A stretch of 64,000 bases of DNA from Nemania diffusa. Lineage: Eukaryota > Ascomycota > Sordariomycetes > Xylariales > Xylariaceae. The position numbers and the translations under genes are program-made. Shown piece after piece: positions 11,216-21,658 of this stretch. The notes under the pieces are model-generated. The model was not told the DNA's origin. It worked only from the letters and a program-made list of their open reading frames with translations, and made no database searches. The stretch is taken from positions 620,001-684,000 of the forward strand of contig JBBPUQ010000001.1 in NCBI GenBank assembly GCA_038501195.1. Direction: 5' to 3'. Position 1 is the stretch's first letter; each line of letters opens with the position of its first letter.

Positions 11216-12484
11216 ATGGCCAAGTCCAGAAAAACACCTCGGAACCCGCCCTCCGCTCCCGTCTCCGCCTCCGTCCCCGTCACAACTGCCGCCGCTACCG
11301 CTACTTCCTCAACCACGTCAGCTGACTCCGGGCCGTCCGCCGGTGCTCTGAAACAGCGCAGACCGGGCGCCGCTGGCTCCGCTGCGGCGCAAGGGAAGAA
11401 GATTAATCGTGAGATGACGGCGGATGCGACGATGTCTTGGACTGCGCGGAATCAGTGGACGGTCTACGCTGTCGCGAGCGGGGCTTGCGCTGCTTTCAAC
11501 GGCGTGTTCGCTAAGTTGTGAGTAGATCCTAATTTGCCGTTTGATCTAGCTAGGGTCAGGTTGAGGTGCCATGTGTTTTCTTCCATCATTTACGTCCCCC
11601 TTCACTAGACTATCATTCTATCTCACCCTAATCATACTTCGGCATCTTAAGTTTAAAGCTTGTGTAAGATTGAAGGAGGCGGATGCCGAGGCCTATATGA
11701 ATTTCCCTTTCTTGGTACATCTTATTTATACGATAAGCTTTCATAAGAGCTTGACTAAACGGTACACTCAACAGGACGACAAATGATTTGACGGGAAATA
11801 TTGCCCGGGGCATATCTGGACTTTTCGGTATCCAAGGGATTGATAGAGTCCTTGAGATTGCCGTTCGATGCGTGAGTCTTTATTTTATTCTTACTTTAAC
11901 CTTACGCAACCTACTTTTCACAAGCGCGTCTACTCGGGATGCTTCTGCATACGCCTACTCTGCATTATTTTAAAATCTTAGCAAGATATTTCAACGGTCC
12001 CCCTGACAACATCTCCAACAACCCCCACACCAAATACTAATATGCCTCCAATATAGTCATTCTTCGGCCTAAACCTCTTCTTCAACGGCGTGGTAAGTCC
12101 CATCTCGCCCAACCCCATACCCTCCGCAATTGCGTCCGAGTCTAACAAAACCAGATGTGGACGCTCTTCACGCAAGCCCTCGCCAAGGGGACCTCGACAA
12201 CGCAGGTCTCCATCATGAACACGTCGACGAACTTCATGATCACGGCGCTGCTGGGCTTTGCCATCTTTTCCGAGGCGCTGCCGCCGCTGTGGTGGGTCGG
12301 CGCCTCGCTGCTCGTCGCGGGGAACGTCGTCATCGGGCGCAAGGACGAGGGGAGTGCTGAGGAGGGGGATGGAGAAGAGGCTGGGCAGGGAAGTGCGGGA
12401 GTCGCCGACCCTGAGTTCAAGGATGATGAAGATGTCCCGCTTCTTGGAGACTTGGATGATCCGTCGGATTTGCACGATAGGTAA
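11216..12484 (+). CDS. EamA/DMT-like membrane protein (TMEM42-type)
   Basis: Model: join(11216..11517,11775..11871,12057..12092,12155..12484), 254 aa. The first 80 residues are a Ser/Thr/Ala-Pro-rich tail. Then come four hydrophobic segments, roughly 84-102 (WTVYAVASGACAAFNGVFA), 123-152, 165-185 (FMITALLGFAIFSEALPP) and 186-202 (WWVGASLLVAGNVVIG). This half-size EamA unit matches TMEM42-like proteins of the drug/metabolite transporter superfamily. The substrate is unknown. The C-terminus is acidic (DDEDVPLLGDLDD). Splice phases are consistent, and the 36-nt third exon joins cleanly. The start is the ATG of the first strongly coding segment, in an ACCATGG context. Confidence 0.82.
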
Positions 12485-13015
12485 TTTCGGAGGCGTCTGT
12501 GGAGAGGTACTTGGGTGCTGCGCATTTGATCTGTCTTTACCTTATCTAGAGTTCACGTAGCCTGTAGTGCATGGAACAAGCATATGAGGTCACTAATTAG
12601 AACAGTACCGAGTTATGCAATGATACTAGATGTGTGGAAATCGTAATCGCATTATCTTGACCCGTCAAGAGTACCTAACCCCAAACAAAACGCCGAACTC
12701 CATATCGTAAATGAACTTGCGTAGCATTATAACACGTCCTGTGTCCCCTAAAACTAGCCGGCCCTATTTAGCTAATGCCCATGCCTGCTATTTTATGAAG
12801 TGCTTGGTCTAGGTCATGCCTGACCGAGAGTGACTGCAATTTGATGATCATGGATAATGGACATTTGCCGAAGTCGTAAAAATCAAATGCAGAAACCGAC
12901 GCAACAGCTCGAATTTTGTCTCGAGACGTGCTAGTTGCAGGTTGATCGGTACGTCCGTTTCTCTGAGGCCGATCGTGTACGCAAGGAGAGGTCTGAAACC
13001 GAAGGAACGGTGCTG
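12485..13015. other. Convergent intergenic region
   Basis: 531 bp between the stops of the TMEM42-like gene and TOA2. No gene, repeat or RNA was recognised; it presumably carries the two 3' ends. Confidence 0.45.
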
Positions 13016-13526
13016 CTATGCGGCCGCCCCCGTGGGCTTAGCGGTGCAGGAGACAATCTTAACCCTGTCGGCCGAAACGACCTGTCCGCCATTCTCCATC
13101 TTGAACGTGACATTCTTCAGCTGGAAGGTCCAGACTTCGTCGCAGAAACGGTAGGTATCGAGGCTAGCCTGCAAGTGCGTAGCAGGTGGTACATGTCAGT
13201 CGCGGCCCCAGATCCAGAGCACCCCGTCTACACTCACCTTGAACGTCAACCGCGAGCGGACCTTGTCCTGCAAGACCTCGGCAATCGCGCGGTCGAAGTT
13301 GGCCAGGACCTTCATGGCGAGCTGCGGATCGATGTTGTTCTGCGTGATCAGGTCGTCGAGGGTATCTGTGAGCGCACCGCCGATGCTGCAAGGCGCGGAA
13401 CCAGAGGCGACGGTTAGCAAAAGCGCATCCAAAAAACATGCCATTCATTCAAGAGAAGAGGAGGCGTGTGGTGGCGCTGTACCTGCTTCGGCGATACAAC
13501 TCGTAGAAGTTCTGCGCAGTCGCCAT
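13016..13526 (-). CDS. TOA2: Transcription factor IIA small (gamma) subunit
   Basis: Model: complement(join(13016..13168,13238..13385,13483..13526)), 114 aa. TFIIA gamma joins the large subunit and TBP at RNA polymerase II promoters. The N-terminus [20 protein letters not shown], the helical block [32 protein letters not shown] and the beta-barrel end [13 protein letters not shown] are family hallmarks, and the length is right. All three exons are needed; splice borders are GT-AG and phases agree. The C-terminus (TAKPTGAAA) is a short tail. Divergent from the LSH/DDM1-type gene. Confidence 0.93.
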
Positions 13527-14131
13527 CTTGAACAACGATATCTCTGATGCAAATCCTCAGGTTCTTGCGACTGCGTTGATGTGTGTTTCTAGCGGGTTCG
13601 GATTGTCAGAGGTGTTGCGCCGTCGTTGTTGTCCAAGGGAGAGTTCGGAGTGCTTCGCAATGGATCAGCGGAATGATGACAAGGGCGTTGGTTGCACTGC
13701 CGCTCTTAGGTAATCGTAAGTTGCATATGTGGGGTAGGTACTCTGGGACAATTAGTAAATGTGGCGCATTGTTAAGTAGCCAAAATGCAAAATGTGGCTT
13801 TGCGCTCCCTTTTTAGGCTTGCACTTGCCGCATGCAGTCACTGCCAAGACCACTTAACGCGTGACTTCGTAAGGAATTCGCGTCACTAAATCGAGCAAGG
13901 GTGACGCGCTGACCGGACGTGTGTACTATAACCTCTGAAATCATCACTTTTTGCTTTTCCCGATTCCAATTCTCACGAACTCGTTCCCACCAATCCAATC
14001 ATCAATTGAAAATTGTTTGCGACTTTGTCATTCTGAGTGCTGAATTATTATCCTCAATCATCCCTATATATGTGAATTTCTGTGTTTGTCCTACAATTTG
14101 CATCTACCAATTTGCTTTCTAGACCTCCGCG
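13527..14131. promoter_or_regulatory. Divergent promoter region, TOA2 / LSH-type remodeller
   Basis: 605 bp separating two start codons in opposite directions. Pyrimidine-rich sequence and TATATA at about 14063-14070 precede the plus-strand gene. No gene is supported inside. Confidence 0.5.
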
Positions 14132-17013
14132 ATGGCGTCTAGTCCATCATCCGATACAGACCCTCGCACCTCGCCTTCCCGTCGCTCCAGTTCAGCTAGC
14201 AGCCCGCCCTCGTCCCCTCCCCCGTCTGAAGACCCCAATCCTACGAAAATGGCCATCACATCCACCTTCACAGAGCAGCAAATGCTCACGGAAGAGAAGA
14301 AGGCGCGCGCAGAGAATACGCGAGCTGAGGCGAAAAGATTAGCAGCCCGGAGGAAGCGGAAGAAGATAGAGCTGTCGCCGCAAGAAAAGGCTCGGAAAAT
14401 TAAGGAACTTGACGAACTATTACGAAAGAGTAAAGTATTCAGCGATATCTTGACTCAGAAGACGAAGGCCCTTGGTCGCGTTGGTCGTGACTTCGACAAT
14501 CACGCATTGGCCGATGCTGGCGTGCAACTCAAAACACAACCTGAGATAATGTCTGGTGGTACGATGCGGGATTACCAGCTGGAAGGCCTGACGTGGATGT
14601 ATGAGATTTGCCTGCAAGGCATGAGCGGTATCCTAGCAGACGAGATGGGTCTTGGTCGGTCTCATCGCTCTAACTACTTATCTCTTACCGTATTCTAATA
14701 AGACGCAGGCAAGACAATCCAAGTTATCTCGTTAGTCGCCCTCCTGCGGGAGCAGGAAGACTACTTTGGACCGCATCTTGTCATTGCTCCGTTAAGCACG
14801 CTATCCAATTGGCAAGATGAGTTCCAGAAATGGACTCCAACCATACCGTTCGTATTATATCATGGAACTCCCGAAGAGCGTCAACAGATATTTCGAGACA
14901 AGATCATGAAACAATATCAAAAGGGCGGCCCCACTAGAGATTTCCCTGTTGTGTGTACATCGTATGAGATGGTCTTGAGAGATCATGCAGCGTTGTCAAA
15001 GATCGACTGGGCATTCATCGTTGTGGTATGTGTGGTTTATACTAAGCCCGAACTTTCGGGACTAACGAGTTACTAGGATGAAGGACATCGGATGAAGAAC
15101 GCAGACGCCAAGCTTTTTAGAGAGCTACAGCAATTCAAATCAGCTACTCGTCTGCTCATTACAGGGACGCCATTACAGAATAACCTGAAAGAGCTGTGGT
15201 CACTTCTTCATTTTCTTATGCCAGAAACATTTCTTGATTGGGAGGCTTTTGAGGTTTGGTTCGACTTCAGTGACCTCCAGGACGAAGAGGGGACGGCCCA
15301 ATTCATCGAGGATAAGGAGAGTCAATCACTCGTTTCCAAAATCCACAAAGTCCTTCAGCCGCTACTTCTTCGACGAATTAAAGCCGATGTTGCAGCTTAC
15401 CTACCTAAGAAACGCGAATACGTTCTGTTTGCACCCATGACAAAAGAACAGACCGATCTATACAATGTGGTCAATAACAAGAAAATCGATACAAGAACTT
15501 ACTTGGAGAACAAAGTTGTAGAACGGTTGACAGAAGCTAAAAGCACCCCAAGCAGATCCACACGATCGAGTCAGCGGGGATCTCGAGCGACAAGTCCCAT
15601 CCCAGTAGAACCAGCTCCTTCAACTAAAAATAATGCCTTTTCTTTAATGATGAGGCCGAGGAGTAAAGCACCAGTTGGGTCTGGTGTAGCATCGAAGAGC
15701 TCTTCGACTACTTCAAAAGCAACGCCGAAGAGAAAGACATCGCCAACTAGCGAAAGTTCCGCATCGAAAAGTGCGAAATCGAGTCGACAGTCGACACCGT
15801 CGGCAGCTCCAAGACCTCGGGGACGTTCACGAAAAGCTCCCGTGTCCTACAAAGTATCAGATGACATTGACGATGATAAGCTCGACGACGACGCATTTGA
15901 GAATATGCTGGCCAAAGAATTAGAAACCCAAGACGATCCTGAAGAAGATATCCGTGATGCTGACGAGGTCGAACGGGCCGAGACACTTGACTTGGCTAGT
16001 ATGTAGCCATAAAGAATACACTTTTATGATTACTAACGTTCTTCAGAATCACAAATCGCCGACAAAAAGCTAGGGAACCCGCTCATGCAGCTGCGACTCG
16101 TCTGTAACACACCTCATAACTTTTACAATCCCTGGGCCTACGACACCAATGAGCCAGTTGACGAAAGCATCGTTACCGCCTCCGGGAAAATGCTTTTGCT
16201 GGACCGGTTACTCCCGGCCTTGTTCACACGCGGCCATAAGGTTTTGATATTTTCGCAATTCAAGATTCAGCTAGACATCCTGCACGACTACTGTTCTGAG
16301 TTGCGCGGATGGAACGTCTGTCGCATCGATGGAAGCGTGTCTCAAGAGAATCGAAGACAACAGATTAAAGATTTCAATGAAGACCCAGAGCACAGAGTTT
16401 TCCTACTATCCACGAGGGCAGGTGGTCAAGGCATCAACCTCGCGAGCGCAGACACAGTCATCCTCTTTGATTCGTGAGTGGAGAGATAGTTTATGTCGAA
16501 GAATTATAACTTACTAACTTGGTATTTAGTGATTGGAACCCACAGCAGGATTTGCAGGCTCAAGATCGCTGCCATCGTATTGGACAGACCAGGCCGGTCG
16601 TCATTTACCGCTTTGCAACGAAGGGGACGGTGGAAGAAGAGCTTCTCCTGAGTGCCGATGCAAAGCGTCGACTCGAAAAGCTCGTCATTAAAAAAGGCGG
16701 TTTCAAAAATATGAGCCAGAAGCTTGACACAAGCGAGGATATCGACAAAGAAACCTTGAAAGCTCTGTTACTAAAAGATGGCGAAGTCTACCAACATAGC
16801 GGTGGCGATAAGGTTCTGAGTGACGAAGACATTGAGACTCTGTGTGATAGGTATGATAATACTCTACTTCTATCCCTGCTAAATTTTGCTAATATTTCCG
16901 ACAGGAGCGATGCTGCGTTCGACAGAGCTGCCGCTGGAGCCGGTAATACCGCCGGCTTCACCGTTGTCGAGACGGGTGCGGATGGCATAATACAAGTGAC
17001 GACTTCTTCATAA
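14132..17013 (+). CDS. mus-30: SNF2-family chromatin remodeller, LSH/DDM1/IRC5 type
   Basis: Model: join(14132..14654,14709..15025,15077..15998,16047..16473,16530..16850,16905..17013), 872 aa. An ATP-dependent nucleosome remodeller; in Neurospora the orthologue MUS-30 is needed for genome stability. Helicase motif I (ADEMGLGKT) spans the first splice junction near 169-177, motif II is DEGH at 281-284, motif III is [15 protein letters not shown], and the C-terminal lobe carries [11 protein letters not shown] and [15 protein letters not shown] (about 738-753). The N-terminus is Ser/Pro-rich, then a basic coiled coil (about 50-110). A roughly 150-residue Ser/Thr/Lys-rich insert and an acidic patch ([19 protein letters not shown]) divide the two lobes, as in LSH proteins. 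Phases agree throughout. The last intron (54 nt) has no stop and could be retained. Confidence 0.92.
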
Positions 17014-17717
17014 TCAACGCTACGATATAGAAGACTATTTGAATTTTCGGCTTGGCTTCTAGAGGCTCAAGAACTCGGCTACAGATATCAAGCTCAATAA
17101 TATCTCTAAAATCTAATATGGACCTGGGCGGAGAGTTGGTCTATCGGAGCTCATGCTCTTGCTTTTGGACATCTGCATAAAAGGGGGGTGATTGTATGAA
17201 AAGTCATAAAAGCATTGTTTGAGGCTTTGGTGCGTTACACAGAGGCTTTGTAAGTTAAATCGTCGAACCGGGCATCCCACTAGCCTCCCTCCCCGTGTCA
17301 ATATCGATATGTCTTGATTAAGATGTGTCTTTATTCAAATGCTACTTATTAGAAGGTAGCTATCATAGCCTAAACAAAACAAAAGCATCGTCATATCAAC
17401 CTCTTTGCCACATAGACAAGTGACATAAAGAGGTCATCATGTTCTAAGCAATTTAATAGTTAAAAGCAAAAGACAAGTGTATTGTGTAGCTGACATATAA
17501 AGATATTGCTATTCTCTGAATGAATTCCCTTGTCCCCTCTCCCACAAAGCATTCAGCTATCGGACGCATGAAGTTATAGTATTAATAACCCATCTACCCA
17601 GAGCCAAATCCAAAGCCAGAAATCTATACAACTAATAGACTTATAGACTCTATAGAACAGCCCTTTAAACAAGGGCACCGCACCACACAACCAACCAACC
17701 CACCACAACCCCTCAAA
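17014..17717. other. Intergenic, 3' of the remodeller gene
   Basis: 704 bp with no supported gene. It holds the 3' end of the remodeller and the promoter of the 259-aa protein. Small frames such as 17113-17301 on minus lack coding signs. Confidence 0.45.
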
Positions 17718-18497
17718 ATGGACATCCTCGCAACCCCGACGCCCCTGGGCGACCTGCCCACCACCCTCACCACAACAGCAACCAGCCTCTCCAACCTCAC
17801 AGTCGCCACATCAGGCCTCTCCACCCTCACCAATGCCACGGCCCCCGTGACCCCCGGCCTCCCCACAGCCGGCATCTCCCTGAGCTTCGCCTCGTCGCTC
17901 TGGGCCCGCGCAAACGCCATCACAATCCGCCTCCCCGTCGTCCTGCTCATGCTCGCCGTCTCCGCGCTCGCGCGCCTAGACCACTTCTGGCGCGCCCTGC
18001 TCGCCGCGCCCGGCCTCGTGCGCGGCGTCGCGGTGCTCGTGTCCGTGCTGCCCTCCGTGCTCGCGGACCTCTTCATCAACGGGCGGGCCGTGAGCGTGCC
18101 GTTCCCCGTGTTCGCCGCGCGCGCGGCGTGGTGGTTCTCCGTGGGCGTGGCGAGGGCGCTGGTGGCGTTCGTGGCCGATGTGATGATGTGGTGGGCTGTG
18201 CCCGAGGCCCTTGAGATGCCGGTTGTGGAGCAGGGGGTCTGGAGGACAGGGAGAGTGCCGAGGAGGGTGTTTGCGGAGCTGGGCTTCTGGCGGGATTTCG
18301 CCCGGCGGGCGGGAGAGGGGATTGTGCTGGGGGCTGCGCTGTTGCTTGCTGTGCGGATTCTTTGCGGTGAGGAGGTGTGCCCGTGTTTCTGGGCTGACCC
18401 TAAGGTTGTCGGGCAGGCTGCGAAGGGGGCGGGCAGGCCTTTGGCGTACCGGTTTTTGAGCGATGGGAGGGTTGAGCGGTTTGAGAGGGATTGGTGA
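17718..18497 (+). CDS. Uncharacterised GC-rich membrane protein
   Basis: Single exon, 259 aa; I do not recognise the family. The first 55 residues are Thr/Ser/Pro-rich and include several N-glycosylation-like sites (NLT, NAT). Four hydrophobic stretches follow: about 68-85 (ITIRLPVVLLMLAVSALA), 93-117 (LLAAPGLVRGVAVLVSVLP), 133-160 (AWWFSVGVARALVAFVADV) and 196-211 (GIVLGAALLLAVRILCG). Codon third positions are overwhelmingly G or C on this strand, which is why I prefer it to the 313-codon antisense frame covering the same DNA. It starts at the ATG after a pyrimidine-rich leader. An integral membrane protein is likely; its role is unknown. Confidence 0.7.
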   Translation: MDILATPTPLGDLPTTLTTTATSLSNLTVATSGLSTLTNATAPVTPGLPTAGISLSFASSLWARANAITIRLPVVLLMLAVSALARLDHFWRALLAAPGLVRGVAVLVSVLPSVLADLFINGRAVSVPFPVFAARAAWWFSVGVARALVAFVADVMMWWAVPEALEMPVVEQGVWRTGRVPRRVFAELGFWRDFARRAGEGIVLGAALLLAVRILCGEEVCPCFWADPKVVGQAAKGAGRPLAYRFLSDGRVERFERDW

Positions 18498-18862
18498 GTA
18501 TGGTGCAGGTGAGTTGTAGTTGTTTCTTTGCGGTATATATTTGCCTTCGTTGGATAAGCCAGCATGTTTAGCAGGGTCTGACTTGGCAGTCAATGAATTT
18601 CACAAATTGCCGTCAAATGAATATTCCGTGTTCTGCTGATTCTTTTGTGAGTAAGTAAATAAGTGAGAGATTCCTGTGAATTGTTGCTGTAAGGGTATAA
18701 TGTCAACATCGAGCGCCGGTTTCGCCTTTATTCGCCAGTTCACCCAACACCATATACCTCAAAGGAAGTATATATGCCTATCACCGTAACCGTAACCCGT
18801 ACCAAAACGCCATACTCATGCCCATCAGCTCCCCAACGCCCCCGAAGCCCCTACCCCACCCC
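18498..18862. other. Convergent 3' flanks
   Basis: 365 bp between converging genes; no gene or repeat is recognised. Confidence 0.4.
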
Positions 18863-19894
18863 TCACAGCTCCATATCATCATCACTCTCATCATCCTCCC
18901 CATCATCATTCTTCGCCTCCTCCTCTCTCCTCCCCGCCTCAATGCTCGCGCCCAGCCTCCTCACGCCATCCACAACCCCCAGGATAAACCCCCTGCTCTC
19001 AGCCAGCTCCATGGCGCCCACACCTCGCAGATTCAGCACGCCGCCGCCCTCCTCGAGGTACTGTGTGCTCGCGCGCATCTTGGCGGCGCGCACCTCCTGC
19101 AGGTCGCGCAGCAGGGCGCGCGCCTCGGGGGCGCCGGGGATGTCGTCGGCCGCGTGCGCGAGCAGCGTCTCGGCGATCTCGAGCCAGTGGTACGGCAGGT
19201 AGCCCGAGGGCGCGTCCTGGGTGCAGCTCGGGAGGAACGGCGGCGCGAGGATGAACTCCTTCCCTTCCTCTTCCCCGTCTCCACTTGCCCCTCCCCTCCT
19301 GGTACTCGTGCTGGTGGTGGTGGTGGTGTGCGCGTAGGGCCGGGCGACGCCGAGCCCGTCGGACCGCATGGGCGGCGGAGGCGGCGCGCTGAAGGCCTCC
19401 GGGTCGACGTTGGTCTCGGCGTGCACGATCTCTTGCAGCGAGGCTGGAAGTAGCCAGGGCGGCGGCACGATGTTGGCGCGGCGCTGCTTCTTGAGCAGGA
19501 GCGCGAGCCAGAGGGGGAGGTCGGTGCGGCGCGGCGGGCGGAGCGCTGGGGTTTTACCCTGTTTTGGGGGGCGAGTTAGATTCCATCAGCCTTTTCTTTT
19601 TATTTAATTGGCTATAAATGAGGCGCAATAATGAGAAGTGAGGATATGTAGTGAGTAGATATAATTTGTTGGCTGTTGAATCGCATCACGAGATGTGGTA
19701 GATGAGAGATGGCGGGGTGCTGATAGTGAAGGTGAAGGTGAAAGTGGAGGGGTTGTTAGTTAAATGAAAGAGCTTCGTACACTGAGCATGGGTATGGACT
19801 CGAGTCGCTGTCGAGGGACTACGGTGATCATTTCCATTTCGCAGAGGAAAGCAACCTCGGTGGGCACGAGGCCCGACTGGAGTGGAAGAGCCAT
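18863..19894 (-). CDS. PSF2: GINS complex subunit Psf2
   Basis: Model: complement(join(18863..19558,19781..19894)), 269 aa. Psf2 is part of the GINS tetramer that joins Cdc45 and Mcm2-7 as the replicative CMG helicase. Exon 1 gives [20 protein letters not shown] and [10 protein letters not shown]. Exon 2 gives [31 protein letters not shown], then [20 protein letters not shown], the block on [17 protein letters not shown], and the conserved [18 protein letters not shown]. The family is usually near 200 residues. The extra length here is a Thr/Ser/Gly/Glu-rich insertion (about 115-140) and an acidic tail ([14 protein letters not shown]). A 222-nt intron interrupts the N-terminus. Plus-strand frames over this gene are shadows. 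Confidence 0.92.
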
Positions 19895-20475
19895 GTCCTT
19901 TGTTCGAATAGACGAGGAAACAATCAGCGGTATATATAATATTCTTAAAAGACCTGAAGCTTATTCTTGAGACGCGATTCGAATGACGCGACGTGGGGTA
20001 GGATTTAAGTAGAGGGGGGTTACTTAGTTCAGGTACTAGTCTAAGTATTTTGTACCCCGGTACGTGGAATTCAGGGGTTTCTCTAGGGTAGTTTCTCCTA
20101 ATGACCACTTAGATAGGCTCGTGTCAGCAAATCTTCAAACTATTACTAGAAAAGTAGGTTTTGTAAATCTACTAGTCTTATACATTCGAATTAAGCTATT
20201 TCGCTTGATATGTACTATTCCTTATCTAATAGATTTGGTAATTTCAATACACCTAGCATGATCTGACGTCATTTCTTTTGAGAATGCTACTTCTTCTTTC
20301 TCTAGCCCCTCCTTCCCCTCTTCGTGATGGATACAATAGTATATATACTGTACACATAGTGAAAGAGGTGCTACTCATTTCATTCTAAAAATTCCGTACC
20401 AAGCCCAATACATAGCACACGCACTCTCATAAATTTAATACTTTAACTCCAACCCTATTTTCCCAGAGTACAAGA
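19895..20475. promoter_or_regulatory. Divergent promoter region, PSF2 / xylose reductase
   Basis: 581 bp between diverging starts. A TATATATA-like stretch at about 20340-20348 lies roughly 130 bp before the reductase start. No gene is supported. Confidence 0.45.
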
Positions 20476-21658
20476 ATGGCGGTTCAAGTTCCTACGTATA
20501 AGTTGGCTTCTGGCTATGTACGTTACCACAGCTCTCCATGTTCGATGCAGGGGACTAACATGTTTTATAGGATATGCCCCTCGTCGGGTTTGGTATCTGG
20601 AAAGTGCCTCGTGAGACCTGTGCTGAGCAAGGTATGTCAATTGCATGAGTTGGTGAAAACTTTCGTTAAGGGGTGGTAAGAGATGTACTAATACCCAAAG
20701 GAACACAGTATACAACGCCATCAAGCTTGGATACCGCCAAATCGATGGCGCATGGGACTACCAAAACAGCAAAGAAGCAGGCGAGGGCGTGCGCCGTGCC
20801 ATCAGCGAAGGCATCGTGAAGCGCGAGGACCTCTTCATCACCTCGAAGCTGTGGAACAACTACCACGCGCGCGAGCACGCCTTCGAGATGGCCAAGCTCG
20901 AGCTCGAGGCCTGGGGCGTCGGGTACTTGGACCTGTTCCTGATCCACTTCCCCATCTCGCTCGCCTTCATCCCCTTCGAGCAGCTGCGCTGGCCCTGCTT
21001 CTGGACCGACCCCGCGCAGACCAAGGTCTCCCCCCTCGCCAAGGTGCCCGTCGCCGAGACGTGGAAGGCGCTCGAAGATATGGTGCGGACGCCCGAGAAC
21101 CCGTCCGGCTTCGTGCGGAGCATCGGCGTCTCCAACTTCTCGGCCCAGCTCCTCACCGACGTGCTGTCGTACGCCAAGGTCCCCGTGTCGGCGCTGCAGA
21201 TCGAGCACCACCCGTACCTGACGCAGCCGGGGCTCGTCGCGCTGGCGCAGAAGAACGGCATCGCCGTCACGGGCTACTCGTCCTTTGGGCCTCAGAGCTT
21301 CCTTGAGCTGAACAACAAGGATGCCGTTAATGCCAAGTCGCTGTTCGAGGTGGATGTCGTCAAGAGCATTGCTGAGAAGCACGGCAAGACGCCAAGTCAG
21401 GTGCTGCTGCGCTGGGTAAGTAAAGCAATCTCCTGAGCCGATTTCCTTTAATAGTGTTCCTGCTAATTATAATTGCTGTAGAACACGCAACGGAACATTG
21501 TGGTTATTCCGAAGTCGAACAATGTCGACAGGCTGAAGCAGAATCTGGAGTCGGTCAACTTCGACCTGACTGACGAGGAGATCAAGCAGATCTCCGCCCT
21601 GAATAAAGGATTGCGCTTCAACAATCCGGATGCTTTCGGCTTCCCGATCTTTGCATAG
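20476..21658 (+). CDS. xyl1: D-xylose reductase (aldo-keto reductase)
   Basis: Model: join(20476..20517,20571..20631,20709..21415,21482..21658), 328 aa. It reduces D-xylose to xylitol with NAD(P)H, the first step of fungal pentose use, and acts on other aldoses too. Seen: [12 protein letters not shown], the catalytic Asp and Tyr in [10 protein letters not shown], Lys in [10 protein letters not shown], His in [10 protein letters not shown], the xylose-reductase-specific insert around [24 protein letters not shown], and the cofactor loop [20 protein letters not shown]. The last residues (DAFGFPIFA) and the length are typical of fungal xylose reductases. Exons join in phase. The start, in an AAGAATGGC context, is the only one giving the conserved N-terminus. 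Confidence 0.92.

Noticed and set aside
17624..18565. 313-codon open frame on minus, and a 205-codon one in a third frame
   Set aside because: Both are shadows of the GC3-rich plus-strand gene at 17718-18497; low-complexity and without a family pattern.
18774..19453. Plus-strand frames of 142 and 211 codons
   Set aside because: They lie opposite the PSF2 coding exon; Pro/Ser/Arg-rich, typical of an antisense reading of GC-rich coding DNA.
20666..21382. 238-codon minus frame and 184-codon plus frame
   Set aside because: Shadows of the xylose reductase exon 3.
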